Source: DAIDKA01 sp049792815 (GTDB lineage: Bacteria > Pseudomonadota > Gammaproteobacteria > Steroidobacterales > Steroidobacteraceae). From it: a stretch of DNA of 34,385 nt. Shown in pieces: positions 7,120 through 16,570 of this stretch (within the stretch, counting starts at the first letter, position 1; each line of letters begins with the position of its first letter). The stretch is from NCBI GenBank assembly GCA_049792815.1, contig JBARBG010000132.1, positions 1 through 34,385 on the forward strand, read 5' to 3'. The translations under genes were made by a program, and so were the position numbers. The notes under the pieces were generated by a model, which saw only the letters and a program-made list of their open reading frames with translations, had not been told where the DNA came from and made no database searches.

Positions 7120-7148
7120 TTTACTCCTCACCGGCGATCACGCAAAAT
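7120..7148 (+). promoter_or_regulatory. Predicted acnA promoter
   Basis: TTTACT (7120-7125, 4 of 6 to TTGACA), a 17-bp spacer, and CAAAAT (7143-7148, 4 of 6 to TATAAT). The start would be near 7155, and a GGAG (7168-7171) stands 6 nt before the acnA ATG. The imperfect hexamers suit an activated promoter. On the minus strand a TATTTT (7144-7149) overlaps the same spot and could serve the LysR gene. Confidence 0.5.
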
Positions 7149-7177
7149 ACGCCGCACATGGACCCGCGGAGATATTC

Positions 7178-9868
<2,691 letters not shown>

Positions 9869-9891
9869 CGGCACCGGGCCGCGGCACGCCA

Positions 9892-10584
9892 ATGCGGCTC
9901 GTCGTCTTCGATCTCGACGGCACGATCACCTACCGTGACACGTTGCTGCCCTACGTGAGCGGTTTCCTGGCGCGTGCCCACCGTAGCCGCGTGCGCATGC
10001 TGGGCGTGCTGCCGACGCTGGCGGCCTTCGTCCTCGGCGCGGCCGACCACGGGGCCGTGAAATCCGCCTTTATCCGCGACACGCTGGGTGGGGCCAGGCG
10101 CAGCGACCTTTTGGCCTGGACCGATGAGTTTGTGCCCTGGGTCACCGGCCCGGGCAGCAGCCCGGGCGCGCTCGCCATGCTGCAGTCGCATCGCGATGCC
10201 GGTGACCATCTGGTACTGATGAGCGCCAGCACCGATCTGTATGTCCCGCAGATCGGCCGGGCGCTGGGATTTGACGAGGTCATCTGCACCGGGATCGGCT
10301 TTGACGGCGCCGGCAAGCTAACCGGCGAGCTCACCACCGCGAACCGACGGGGCGCGGAAAAAGCGCGCTGCTTCGGCGCCCTGCGCCAGCAGCACCCGGG
10401 CCTTCAGACCGTGGCCTATGGCAATGCCGGCAGTGACCTGGCGCACCTGAAGCTCGCGGATCAGCCGCGCCTGGTGAATGCCTCGCGGCACACGCTCAGG
10501 CAGGCGGCGGCGCTGGGCATTGCCCCGTACGCCTCGTGGCTCACATCGACGTCCGCACCTGCCAAAGTTCCGGAAAGAACCTGA
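9892..10584 (+). CDS. HAD-superfamily subfamily IB hydrolase (SerB/PgpC-like phosphatase)
   Basis: 230 residues with HAD motif I FDLDGT (6-11; nucleophile D7, acid/base D9) at the extreme N-terminus, motif II in VLMSAS, and a motif IV region YGNAGSDLAHLKLAD. The family includes phosphoserine phosphatase-like and phosphatidylglycerophosphatase C-like enzymes. The alpha-helical cap after motif I is rich in Arg and hydrophobics (VSGFLARAHRSRVRMLGVLP), reminiscent of PgpC-like members, but I cannot assign a substrate. Motif IV reads GNAGSD rather than the common GDSxxD, so the first of the paired acidic residues is Asn. It follows acnA by 23 bp, has no clear Shine-Dalgarno, and its last 44 bp overlap the convergent kynA gene. 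Confidence 0.85.
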   Translation: MRLVVFDLDGTITYRDTLLPYVSGFLARAHRSRVRMLGVLPTLAAFVLGAADHGAVKSAFIRDTLGGARRSDLLAWTDEFVPWVTGPGSSPGALAMLQSHRDAGDHLVLMSASTDLYVPQIGRALGFDEVICTGIGFDGAGKLTGELTTANRRGAEKARCFGALRQQHPGLQTVAYGNAGSDLAHLKLADQPRLVNASRHTLRQAAALGIAPYASWLTSTSAPAKVPERT

Positions 10585-11398
10585 GTTCCAGGGCCTTCGC
10601 CAGATACGGCACACCGCTGGTGCCGCCGGTGCCGCGCTTGTGCCCGATGATGCGCTCCACGGCCTTCAGATGATGAAAGCGCCAGATTTGGAACTGGTGA
10701 TCCAGGTTGATGAGACGCTCGGCCAGTTCGTACAGATCCCATTCCTTTTCCGAGTTGTGGTACACGCCCAGCCACGCCCCGGCCACCTGCTTGCTCGACT
10801 GGTAGGGTTCGCGAAAATCGCGCGACAGATAGTCCTCCGGAATGCCATAGCCGCGGCGGCTGAGCAGCCGCAGCACCTCGTCGTACAGTGACGGTGCGGC
10901 CAGCACCTGCTCAAGCTTCTCGAAGTTCGCCGGATCGTTCTGGTGAACCTTGATCACCTCGGCGTTCTTGTTGCCGATGGTGAATTCCAGCACCCGGTAC
11001 TGGACGGACTGGAAGCCTGAGGAGCGCCCCAGCGCGTTGCGAAAGGCGGAGTAGTCGGCCGGTGTCATGGTCGCGAGCACGTCCCAGACCGCCGTCAACT
11101 GCGTCTGCACGCGTGCAATGCGCTCCAGCATCCGGAACGACGGCCCGAGATTGTCGCGGCGCACGCAATCCAGAACCCCGGTCAGTTCGTGCAGGAACAG
11201 CCGCATCCAAAGTTCCGAGGTCTGATGGACGATGATGAACATCATCTCGTCGTGTTCGTAGGACAGCGGCCGCTGCGCATCCAGGATCTGGTCCAGCCGC
11301 AGGTAGGCGCCGTAGCTCAAAGAGGAGCCCAGGTCCCAATGCACCGGCTCGTCGGAAAGGTCGACCCGCTCGGACTTGTCGTAGGGGCGATTGCTCAT
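10541..11398 (-). CDS. kynA: Tryptophan 2,3-dioxygenase (KynA)
   Basis: Heme dioxygenase opening the indole ring of L-tryptophan to N-formylkynurenine, first step of kynurenine catabolism; cytoplasmic tetramer. 285 residues, close to the Xanthomonas enzyme. Key residues appear at a constant +3 offset from the Xanthomonas numbering: H58 in HQTSELW (substrate base), Y116 and R120 in ADYSAFR (carboxylate binding), heme ligand H243 in RFHHLKA and T257 in KRGTGGTSG. ATG 11398 overlaps the stop of the metallopeptidase gene (ATGA), so the two are cotranscribed. No kynB or kynU is nearby, so formylkynurenine must be handled by genes elsewhere. The 3' end overlaps the HAD gene by 44 bp. Confidence 0.97.
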   Translation of the reverse strand: MSNRPYDKSERVDLSDEPVHWDLGSSLSYGAYLRLDQILDAQRPLSYEHDEMMFIIVHQTSELWMRLFLHELTGVLDCVRRDNLGPSFRMLERIARVQTQLTAVWDVLATMTPADYSAFRNALGRSSGFQSVQYRVLEFTIGNKNAEVIKVHQNDPANFEKLEQVLAAPSLYDEVLRLLSRRGYGIPEDYLSRDFREPYQSSKQVAGAWLGVYHNSEKEWDLYELAERLINLDHQFQIWRFHHLKAVERIIGHKRGTGGTSGVPYLAKALELRFFPELWQVRTSM

Positions 11399-12162
11399 AG
11401 CAACCACGATGGTACACGTCGCCAGCCATCGAGCAATTGCCGGTCGAGCTTGCGGTAATCCGCAACGCAGCGCGCCACGCAATCCCAGAAGGCACGGGAG
11501 TGATTCATGTGCCGGGTATGTGCCAGTTCGTGCAGCAGCAGGTAACGCAGCACCTCGGGGGGCTGGAACAGGATGCAGCAGTTCAGGCTGATGGTGCCGC
11601 GCACCGAGCAGCTGCCCCAGCGGGTGCGTTGGCGGCGGATGCTCAAGGAGCGGTAGGTGAAGCCGAATTCGCGCGCGCAATCAGCCAGGTGCGCCGCGAG
11701 GACCAGCTTCGCGTGTGCCATCAGCCAGCGCCGCAGGGCCTCCTTGAGCCGTTGCGGGGAGCTGATATCGCCGCTGATCACCAGCAGTTCCTCGCCCGGA
11801 TGCTCCGCTGCGCGCGGCTCGCGGATTCGCACCCGCCCGGTGCCGCCGGCCAGGTGCACCCGCCAGGTTTCATACACGCCCGGCAGCGCAATCCGTGGCG
11901 GCGGAAACGGGGTGTCAGGCGGCTTCTGGCGCAGTGCCGCCTGGCGTCGGGTTTCGATCCAGTCCTGGTGTTCGCTCAAGAAGGCCGTCACCATCGCCCG
12001 CGAAGTGCGCGGCGGCACGACCACTTCCACACGCCCGGTCCGGTGCACACGCACCGCCAGACGCCGGGCGCGTCGGCTCTCGCGCACCACCCAGGGCTGT
12101 GCTTCAGTTTCGGACCAAAGAAAAAGCTGGTTCAATTCACCCCATGATAATCGACTCACCAC
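11395..12162 (-). CDS. YgjP-like M48 metallopeptidase domain protein
   Basis: About 255 residues of the YgjP/DUF45 (WLM-like, M48 family) type. The N-terminal half has the SRRARRLAVRVHRTGRVEVV and VPPRTSRAMVTAFLSEH pattern. The C-terminal half has the RTRWGSCSVRGTISLN motif and the zinc site HELAH (about 211-215) followed by HMNHSRAFWDCV, where the third ligand would lie. Cellular role is poorly known. The start is uncertain: GTG at 12162 or 12159 gives the length used here, TTG at 12135 is also possible, and GTG 12213 is the longest. With the GTG starts the gene overlaps the divergent ABC gene (ATG 12144) head to head by 16-19 bp. It is followed directly by kynA through a 4-nt overlap. Confidence 0.85.
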   Translation of the reverse strand: MVSRLSWGELNQLFLWSETEAQPWVVRESRRARRLAVRVHRTGRVEVVVPPRTSRAMVTAFLSEHQDWIETRRQAALRQKPPDTPFPPPRIALPGVYETWRVHLAGGTGRVRIREPRAAEHPGEELLVISGDISSPQRLKEALRRWLMAHAKLVLAAHLADCAREFGFTYRSLSIRRQRTRWGSCSVRGTISLNCCILFQPPEVLRYLLLHELAHTRHMNHSRAFWDCVARCVADYRKLDRQLLDGWRRVPSWLL

Positions 12163-13070
12163 CCCGGCAGCACCCGACCGCCATCGACAGCGCCATCCTG
12201 CGGGTGGACACACTGGTGAAGCGCTATGCCGACAACACCGCCGTCGATGGGGTGTCCTTCAGTGTGCGCGAGGGCACCTGTTTTGGCCTGCTCGGTCCCA
12301 ATGGCGCCGGCAAGACTACGACCATCGAGATCATGGAGGGCATCCTCGCGCCGACTTCAGGCCAGGTGTGGTACCGCGGCGCCCCGCTGGGCGAACGCTT
12401 CCGGGCCGAGGCCGGGATCCTGTTCCAGAAGACGGCGCTGCAGGATTTCCTGAGCGTGCGCCAGACGCTGAACCTGTTCCGCGGCCTGTACGACCATGGC
12501 CTGAGCGTCGATGAGGTCATACGACTGTGTGCGCTGGAAAAGCTGCTCGAGCGCGACAACAAGAAGCTCTCCGGTGGACAACTGCAGCGCCTGCTGCTGG
12601 GCGTGGCGCTGGTCAATGATCCGGCCATCCTGTTCCTGGATGAACCCACCACCGGGCTCGATCCGCAGGCACGGCGGCGCTTCTGGGAACTGGTCGAGTC
12701 GATCAAGGCGCAGCGCAAGACCATCATCCTCACCACCCACTACATGGAGGAGGCACAGCTGCTGTGCGATGAGATCGTGATCGTCGATCACGGCAAGATC
12801 ATCGCCCAGGGCGCGCCGCAGGCGCTGTTGCGCCAGCATTTCAAGGCGGTGCTGCTGGAGCTGCCGCTGGAGGACTGGACGGCGGCGGCGCGCACCCTCG
12901 GCCTCACCTTTTTCGAGGCTGCGGGGCGGGTCGAGCTGACGACCAACGATCTTGAAGGCACGCTGCGCACGCTGATGCAGGCCGGTATTTCCCTGGCGCA
13001 CCTGCGCATCCGCCCTCCCAACCTGGAAGACTTGTTTCTGGAACTGACCGGCAAGGACTTACGCACATGA
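12144..13070 (+). CDS. ABC transporter ATP-binding protein (ABC-2 exporter, DrrA/NatA type)
   Basis: 308-residue nucleotide-binding subunit. Walker A GPNGAGKTT (51-59), Q-loop Q95 in GILFQKTAL, signature LSGGQLQRL (142-150), Walker B AILFLDEPTTGLD (161-173) and the switch His in TTHYMEEA are complete. The 75-residue C-terminal extension ending LRIRPPNLEDLFLELTGKDL is typical of the ABC-2 drug/sodium/polysaccharide exporter class. Substrate unknown. ATG 12144 was chosen because the ABC domain starts about 19 codons later and upstream sequence codes for the opposite-strand metallopeptidase. It overlaps the permease gene by four bases (ATGA). A 12-residue hydrophilic leader (MIIDSPPRQHPT) precedes the domain. 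Confidence 0.95.
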   Translation: MIIDSPPRQHPTAIDSAILRVDTLVKRYADNTAVDGVSFSVREGTCFGLLGPNGAGKTTTIEIMEGILAPTSGQVWYRGAPLGERFRAEAGILFQKTALQDFLSVRQTLNLFRGLYDHGLSVDEVIRLCALEKLLERDNKKLSGGQLQRLLLGVALVNDPAILFLDEPTTGLDPQARRRFWELVESIKAQRKTIILTTHYMEEAQLLCDEIVIVDHGKIIAQGAPQALLRQHFKAVLLELPLEDWTAAARTLGLTFFEAAGRVELTTNDLEGTLRTLMQAGISLAHLRIRPPNLEDLFLELTGKDLRT

Positions 13071-14104
13071 GCCTCGTCACCCCCATCCGTCGCAGCCTCG
13101 GACGCCTCGTGGCGGTATGGCATGCGCGCAATCTCGAATTCGTGCGCGATCGCTCCTCGCTGATCTTCACGCTGGGCGTCCCGGTGATCATCGTCGTCGC
13201 CATGGGGCTGATTTTCGGCGGCCCGCCGCGGGCGCTGTTCAAGGTCGGAGTGCTGGGCGCCCCGCCCATAGCGGCCAGCTATCCCTTCCTGGGCGAGCGC
13301 TATTTCCAGTTTGTACCGGTAGCCAATCAGAGCGCCGGCGTTCACTCGGTGGCCCGCAATGACCTGGATCTGCTGCTGGACCTGCGAGCGCGGCCGGTGC
13401 GCTTCTGGGGCATCGAGGATTCACCCAAGGGCTATGTCGCCGAGAAACTGTTGCTGCAGGCCGATCCGCAGGCCCAGCGCCAGACCGTCACCGGCACCGC
13501 CAGCCGCTACATCGACTGGCTGTTTCCGGGGGTACTGGGCATGAACATGATGTTCACCTGCCTCATGGGTGCCGGCTATGTGGTCGTGCGCTATCGCAAG
13601 AATGGCTTCCTGAAGCGCCTGTCCGCGACGCCGGTCTCGGCCTTCGAGTTTCTGAGCGCGCAGGTCCTGAGCCGCCTGGGGCTGGCGGTGGCGATTACCC
13701 TCATCCTGTACTGCGGCGTCGGCGCCGTGATTGGCTTTCACAACGCCGGCAGCGCCGCCCTGCTGCTGCTGGTCGCGGTGCTGGGTGCCTTGAGCCTCAT
13801 CGCCTTCGGCCTGATCGTCGCGTCACGCTTTGCCAGCGAGGAAGTGGTCGGCGGGCTGCTGAATTTCCTGACCTGGCCGATGATGCTGCTGTCGGGCATC
13901 TGGTTCTCCTTGGAGGGTTCGCCGCGCTGGCTGCAGTGGCTGGCGCAGCTGTTCCCGCTGACCCACATCCTGCAGGCGGCCCGCGCGATCACGCTGGATG
14001 GCGCGGGGCCTGCGGCCGTCGGCATCGACCTTGCCTATCTCGCCGGCACGACCCTGGTGTTCCTGGGCGTGGGCGCCTTTTCCTTTCGTTGGAGAGCCGA
14101 ATGA
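13067..14104 (+). CDS. ABC-2 type transporter permease
   Basis: 345-residue integral membrane partner of the ATPase just upstream, with which it overlaps by four bases. A cytoplasmic N-terminus (RNLEFVRDRSSLIFTLGVP is the typical ABC-2 start) leads into TM1 (about 32-50). An extracytoplasmic loop to about 145 follows, then five TM helices in the C-terminal half: around LFPGVLGMNMMFTCLMGAGY, GLAVAITLILYCGVGAVIGF, ALLLLVAVLGALSLIAFGLI, LNFLTWPMMLLSGIWFSLEG and LAYLAGTTLVFLGVGAFSF. Together they would form an exporter, probably as a 2+2 complex. The cargo cannot be told. The stop overlaps the start of the threonine aldolase gene. Confidence 0.93.
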   Translation: MSLVTPIRRSLGRLVAVWHARNLEFVRDRSSLIFTLGVPVIIVVAMGLIFGGPPRALFKVGVLGAPPIAASYPFLGERYFQFVPVANQSAGVHSVARNDLDLLLDLRARPVRFWGIEDSPKGYVAEKLLLQADPQAQRQTVTGTASRYIDWLFPGVLGMNMMFTCLMGAGYVVVRYRKNGFLKRLSATPVSAFEFLSAQVLSRLGLAVAITLILYCGVGAVIGFHNAGSAALLLLVAVLGALSLIAFGLIVASRFASEEVVGGLLNFLTWPMMLLSGIWFSLEGSPRWLQWLAQLFPLTHILQAARAITLDGAGPAAVGIDLAYLAGTTLVFLGVGAFSFRWRAE

Positions 14105-15126
14105 TGCTGCAGCCCGGCACCCACGCGTTCTACAGCGACAATACGGCGAGCGTGGCGCCCGAACTCGTGGCCGCGCTCAACGCCGCCAACCAAGGTCCAC
14201 AAAAGGCCTATGGTGACGATCCGTGGACTGCGCAACTTGATCAGGCCTTCAGCGAGTTCTTCGGCAAGCCGGTGCGCGCCTTCGTGGTGAGCACCGGCAC
14301 GGCGGCCAACGCCTTGAGTCTGGCCACGCTGTCACCGCCGTATGGCAATGTCTTCGCGCACTGCGGCTCCCATGTGGTGGAGGATGAGTGCGGCGCGGTC
14401 GAGTTCTTCTCCGCCGGCGCCCGTCTGACCCTGGTGGCCGGGGCGCATGGCCGCATGGATGCGCAGGCGCTGCAGCAGGCGATCGAAGCCCATCCGGCCA
14501 GTGTCCACACCGTGCAACCCGCCGCGGTCACCCTCACCCAGGCCACGGAGCTGGGCACCAGCTATCGACCCGATGCTCTCGCGGCGTTGAGCGCAGTGGC
14601 CCGGCACCATGGCCTGCGCGTGCATATGGACGGCGCGCGGCTGGCGAATGCCATCGATTTTCTCGACTGCCATCCGGCCGATGTGACCTGGCGCGCCGGG
14701 GTCGATGTGCTCTCCTTTGGTGCCACCAAGAATGGCGCCCTGGCGGCCGAGGCCGTGGTGTTCTTCGACACCACTCTGGTGCGCGATTTCGAATTGCGCC
14801 GCAAGCGCGCCGGACACCTGCTGTCCAAGTCGCGTTACGCCGCCGCACAGCTTCTGACCTATGTGCAGACGGGCCTGTGGCGCACCCATGCCCGGCGCGC
14901 GAATCGCCTCGCGCAGCGCATCGCGGCTGCGGCCGGAGCCCGGCTCCTGCACCCGGTGGAGGCCAATGAGCTGTTCCTGGATCTGGGCGCGGCGGGCAAG
15001 GCCGCGCTGCGCGCGCAGGGCTTCGGCTTCTATGATTGGGGTCCCGCGGCCGGTCCCAAAGCACGCTTCGTCGTGTCCTGGGATCAGACCCAGGCCAGCG
15101 TCGATGCCCTGTGCGCCGCCTTCTAG
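14101..15126 (+). CDS. ltaE: Low-specificity L-threonine aldolase (beta-eliminating lyase family)
   Basis: PLP enzyme of fold type I, cleaving L-threonine/allo-threonine to glycine and acetaldehyde. 341 residues: FYSDNTASVAPEL at the N-terminus, GTAANALSLA (phosphate-binding turn, about 66-75), HVVEDECGAVEFF, HMDGARLANA (175-184) and the Schiff-base lysine K210 in LSFGATKNGA. This corresponds to the shorter aldolase branch that keeps SFGATKNG. ATG 14101 overlaps the permease stop (ATGA), so three genes (ATPase, permease, aldolase) form a tightly overlapping set. Whether the aldolase is functionally tied to the exporter is unknown. The 3' end overlaps the convergent secreted-protein gene by 4 bp. 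The gene symbol follows the family; substrate preference is not proven. Confidence 0.9.
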   Translation: MMLQPGTHAFYSDNTASVAPELVAALNAANQGPQKAYGDDPWTAQLDQAFSEFFGKPVRAFVVSTGTAANALSLATLSPPYGNVFAHCGSHVVEDECGAVEFFSAGARLTLVAGAHGRMDAQALQQAIEAHPASVHTVQPAAVTLTQATELGTSYRPDALAALSAVARHHGLRVHMDGARLANAIDFLDCHPADVTWRAGVDVLSFGATKNGALAAEAVVFFDTTLVRDFELRRKRAGHLLSKSRYAAAQLLTYVQTGLWRTHARRANRLAQRIAAAAGARLLHPVEANELFLDLGAAGKAALRAQGFGFYDWGPAAGPKARFVVSWDQTQASVDALCAAF

Positions 15127-15527
15127 GGCTGTTCGATCGGCGTAAACACCCGCCAGGCCTGCGTCGGATGCAGCAGCGCCCAAGGAACGGCGAGCAACTG
15201 ATTGCCGGGCGTGACCGGCACGATGATTGCGGGCCTGGATCCTTTAACGCTCACTTCCGTAGCCGAGCTGTCATCCGGGTCGTAAGCCAGCATGTAGCGC
15301 ATTTCCTTCCGCGAGAAGATGCGGTTGAGCGGCGGTGCCTTCAGGTCCAGTGGCTGCGCGACCGGGCGTGAGGCCTTGGCGCCATGAGCCCGGGTGGGCA
15401 TGGCACGGGGCGCCGAACTGGTGGCGGAACTGGGAGCTTGCGCGTGGGCCAGCGACGCAGCGGCCCACAGGGCGACCGTGATTCCGATCAGATGAGCCGT
15501 GGGCAGGGAGCTGCGGATTTGAGTCAT
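15123..15527 (-). CDS. Secreted hypothetical protein
   Basis: 134 residues, not recognised. A Sec signal peptide is clear: short basic N-terminus (MTQIR), hydrophobic core LIGITVALWAAASL and an AHA-QA cleavage site at about residue 29. A Pro/Ala/Ser-rich linker follows to about residue 62. The remainder (LNRIFSRKEMRYMLAYDPDD, then SRPAIIVPVTPGNQ, then a Trp-containing C-terminus) may be a small folded domain. ATG 15527 has an AAGGAG five bases upstream and overlaps the stop of the DUF4389 gene (ATGA). The upstream frame to 15551 lacks such support. It is the last gene of a three-gene envelope operon; function unknown. Confidence 0.8.
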   Translation of the reverse strand: MTQIRSSLPTAHLIGITVALWAAASLAHAQAPSSATSSAPRAMPTRAHGAKASRPVAQPLDLKAPPLNRIFSRKEMRYMLAYDPDDSSATEVSVKGSRPAIIVPVTPGNQLLAVPWALLHPTQAWRVFTPIEQP

Positions 15528-15796
15528 GGGCTCTCCTTCTGGTCCGGCCATGGAGCAAACGGAAACGGAGGCGTTTCTGTCAAAAACGTCAGAAATTCTA
15601 TGACTTGCGTGATATATCTCGAAAACCCCTTGCCGAATCGGAGCAGGTCCGGATTCGGCTGCGCCGCGAGCAGGGTGAGGATCAGCTGCGCCACTACCGT
15701 CGCGATGAGCACCCAGGTCAAGATCCAGAATGCTACCCCGAAGACCACCATGTACAGCACGCGCAGCCCCAGCGGCAAGCGCTCACCGATGATCAT
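15524..15796 (-). CDS. DUF4389 small membrane protein
   Basis: 90 residues, one or two membrane segments: a long hydrophobic stretch from about 12 to 43 (VLYMVVFGVAFWILTWVLIA, then TVVAQLILTLL), then the soluble motif GFSRYITQVIEFLTFLTE and PFPFAPWP. The FSRY...FLT...PFPF pattern is the hallmark of DUF4389 proteins in proteobacteria, whose role is unknown. It starts 4 nt after the stop of the TPR gene, and its stop overlaps the next start. The GGGGTGA before the ATG is a modest ribosome site that also contains the TPR gene stop codon. Confidence 0.87.
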   Translation of the reverse strand: MIIGERLPLGLRVLYMVVFGVAFWILTWVLIATVVAQLILTLLAAQPNPDLLRFGKGFSRYITQVIEFLTFLTETPPFPFAPWPDQKESP

Positions 15797-15800
15797 GAGA

Positions 15801-16553
15801 TCACCCCGTCACAATATGGTTCAGTAAGCGATGCGCCGATTTGTAGTCGGGCATCAGCAGCAAAGCGTGCTCCAGCGCCGAGCGCGCCGCAATAGCATCG
15901 CCGCGGTCCAGGTAAACCTGCGCCAGCCCCTGCCAGGCCTCGGCCGCGCCCCACGATGGAATTCGCTCCAGGCCCTGGCGTTCGGTTTCAAACGCATCGA
16001 CGGCGCTCTGGAATGCCGTGAGTTGCCGGGCACGCTCCGCCGTGGACTTGGCGCCGGCATAGGCCAGCTGCGCCGCCAGCAGCCGCACCCGTGGATTGCG
16101 CGGGGCGAGCTGCAAGGCCCGTTGCATCTGGGAACGGCTGCGGGCACCGGCGAACGGCACATCGAGCGGACGCGAACGACTGCGCAGATCCATGCAGAAT
16201 GATTGCAGCGCGAGCACTTCGGCATCTGTAGGCCGGGCGGCCAGAGCCTCGTCAGCCGAATCGACACAACCGCCCGCGCTGCGGCCTGCGGCGGCCACAG
16301 CGGCCGGCAACTGCGCCTCGCGCAGCTGGATCAAGGTGAGGTAGTAGCTGCGCTTCGGGTCGGAGTCCGGCAGTTCGCGGACGCGGTTCTCGACGCTCGC
16401 CAGATCGCGCGCGTCCTCGGTATACCAGGCGTACTGGACCTGCGACTCAATGTCGCGCCAATCGGTTTCCGCGGCAGCGGCGAGCGTTGCCAGACCCAGC
16501 AGCACCGGCGCCAGCAGCAGTGGCACTTGCCTGAAGCAGAACATGGGCAACAT
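15801..16553 (-). CDS. Periplasmic TPR-repeat protein, function unknown
   Basis: 250 residues. Signal peptide about 1-28 (FRQVPLLLAPVLLGLATLAA core, cleavage near AAA-ET), no lipobox cysteine at the cleavage site. The rest is helical. A convincing tetratricopeptide unit lies at the C-terminus (WGAAEAWQGLAQVYLDRGDA, then a second helix LEHALLLMPDYKSAHRLL), with weaker repeats before it (LALQSFCMDL, MQRALQLAPRNPRVRLLAAQ). A scaffold or adaptor role in the envelope is likely, but the partner is unknown. Starts possible at ATG 16553 or 16544; neither has a Shine-Dalgarno. Divergent from tatD across only 17 bp, so its promoter must lie within tatD unless the transcript is leaderless. Confidence 0.8.
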   Translation of the reverse strand: MLPMFCFRQVPLLLAPVLLGLATLAAAAETDWRDIESQVQYAWYTEDARDLASVENRVRELPDSDPKRSYYLTLIQLREAQLPAAVAAAGRSAGGCVDSADEALAARPTDAEVLALQSFCMDLRSRSRPLDVPFAGARSRSQMQRALQLAPRNPRVRLLAAQLAYAGAKSTAERARQLTAFQSAVDAFETERQGLERIPSWGAAEAWQGLAQVYLDRGDAIAARSALEHALLLMPDYKSAHRLLNHIVTG

Positions 16554-16558
16554 TGTGC

Positions 16559-16564
16559 CAGAAT
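16559..16564 (+). promoter_or_regulatory. -10-like CAGAAT six nt before the tatD ATG
   Basis: CAGAAT (4 of 6 to TATAAT) ends 6 nt before ATG 16571, and there is no Shine-Dalgarno. Spacing matches the leaderless pattern seen at nudJ, xdhC and cysI. No good -35 at 16-18 bp, so this is weaker than those. Confidence 0.3.
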
Positions 16565-16570
16565 CAATCC

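Noticed and set aside
11895..12143. Upstream extension of the ABC ATPase gene
   Set aside because: This stretch codes for the metallopeptidase on the other strand, and the ABC domain needs only ATG 12144.
13936..14100. Upstream extension of the threonine aldolase gene
   Set aside because: Lies in the permease coding sequence; the ATGA overlap at 14101 and the family N-terminus fix the start.
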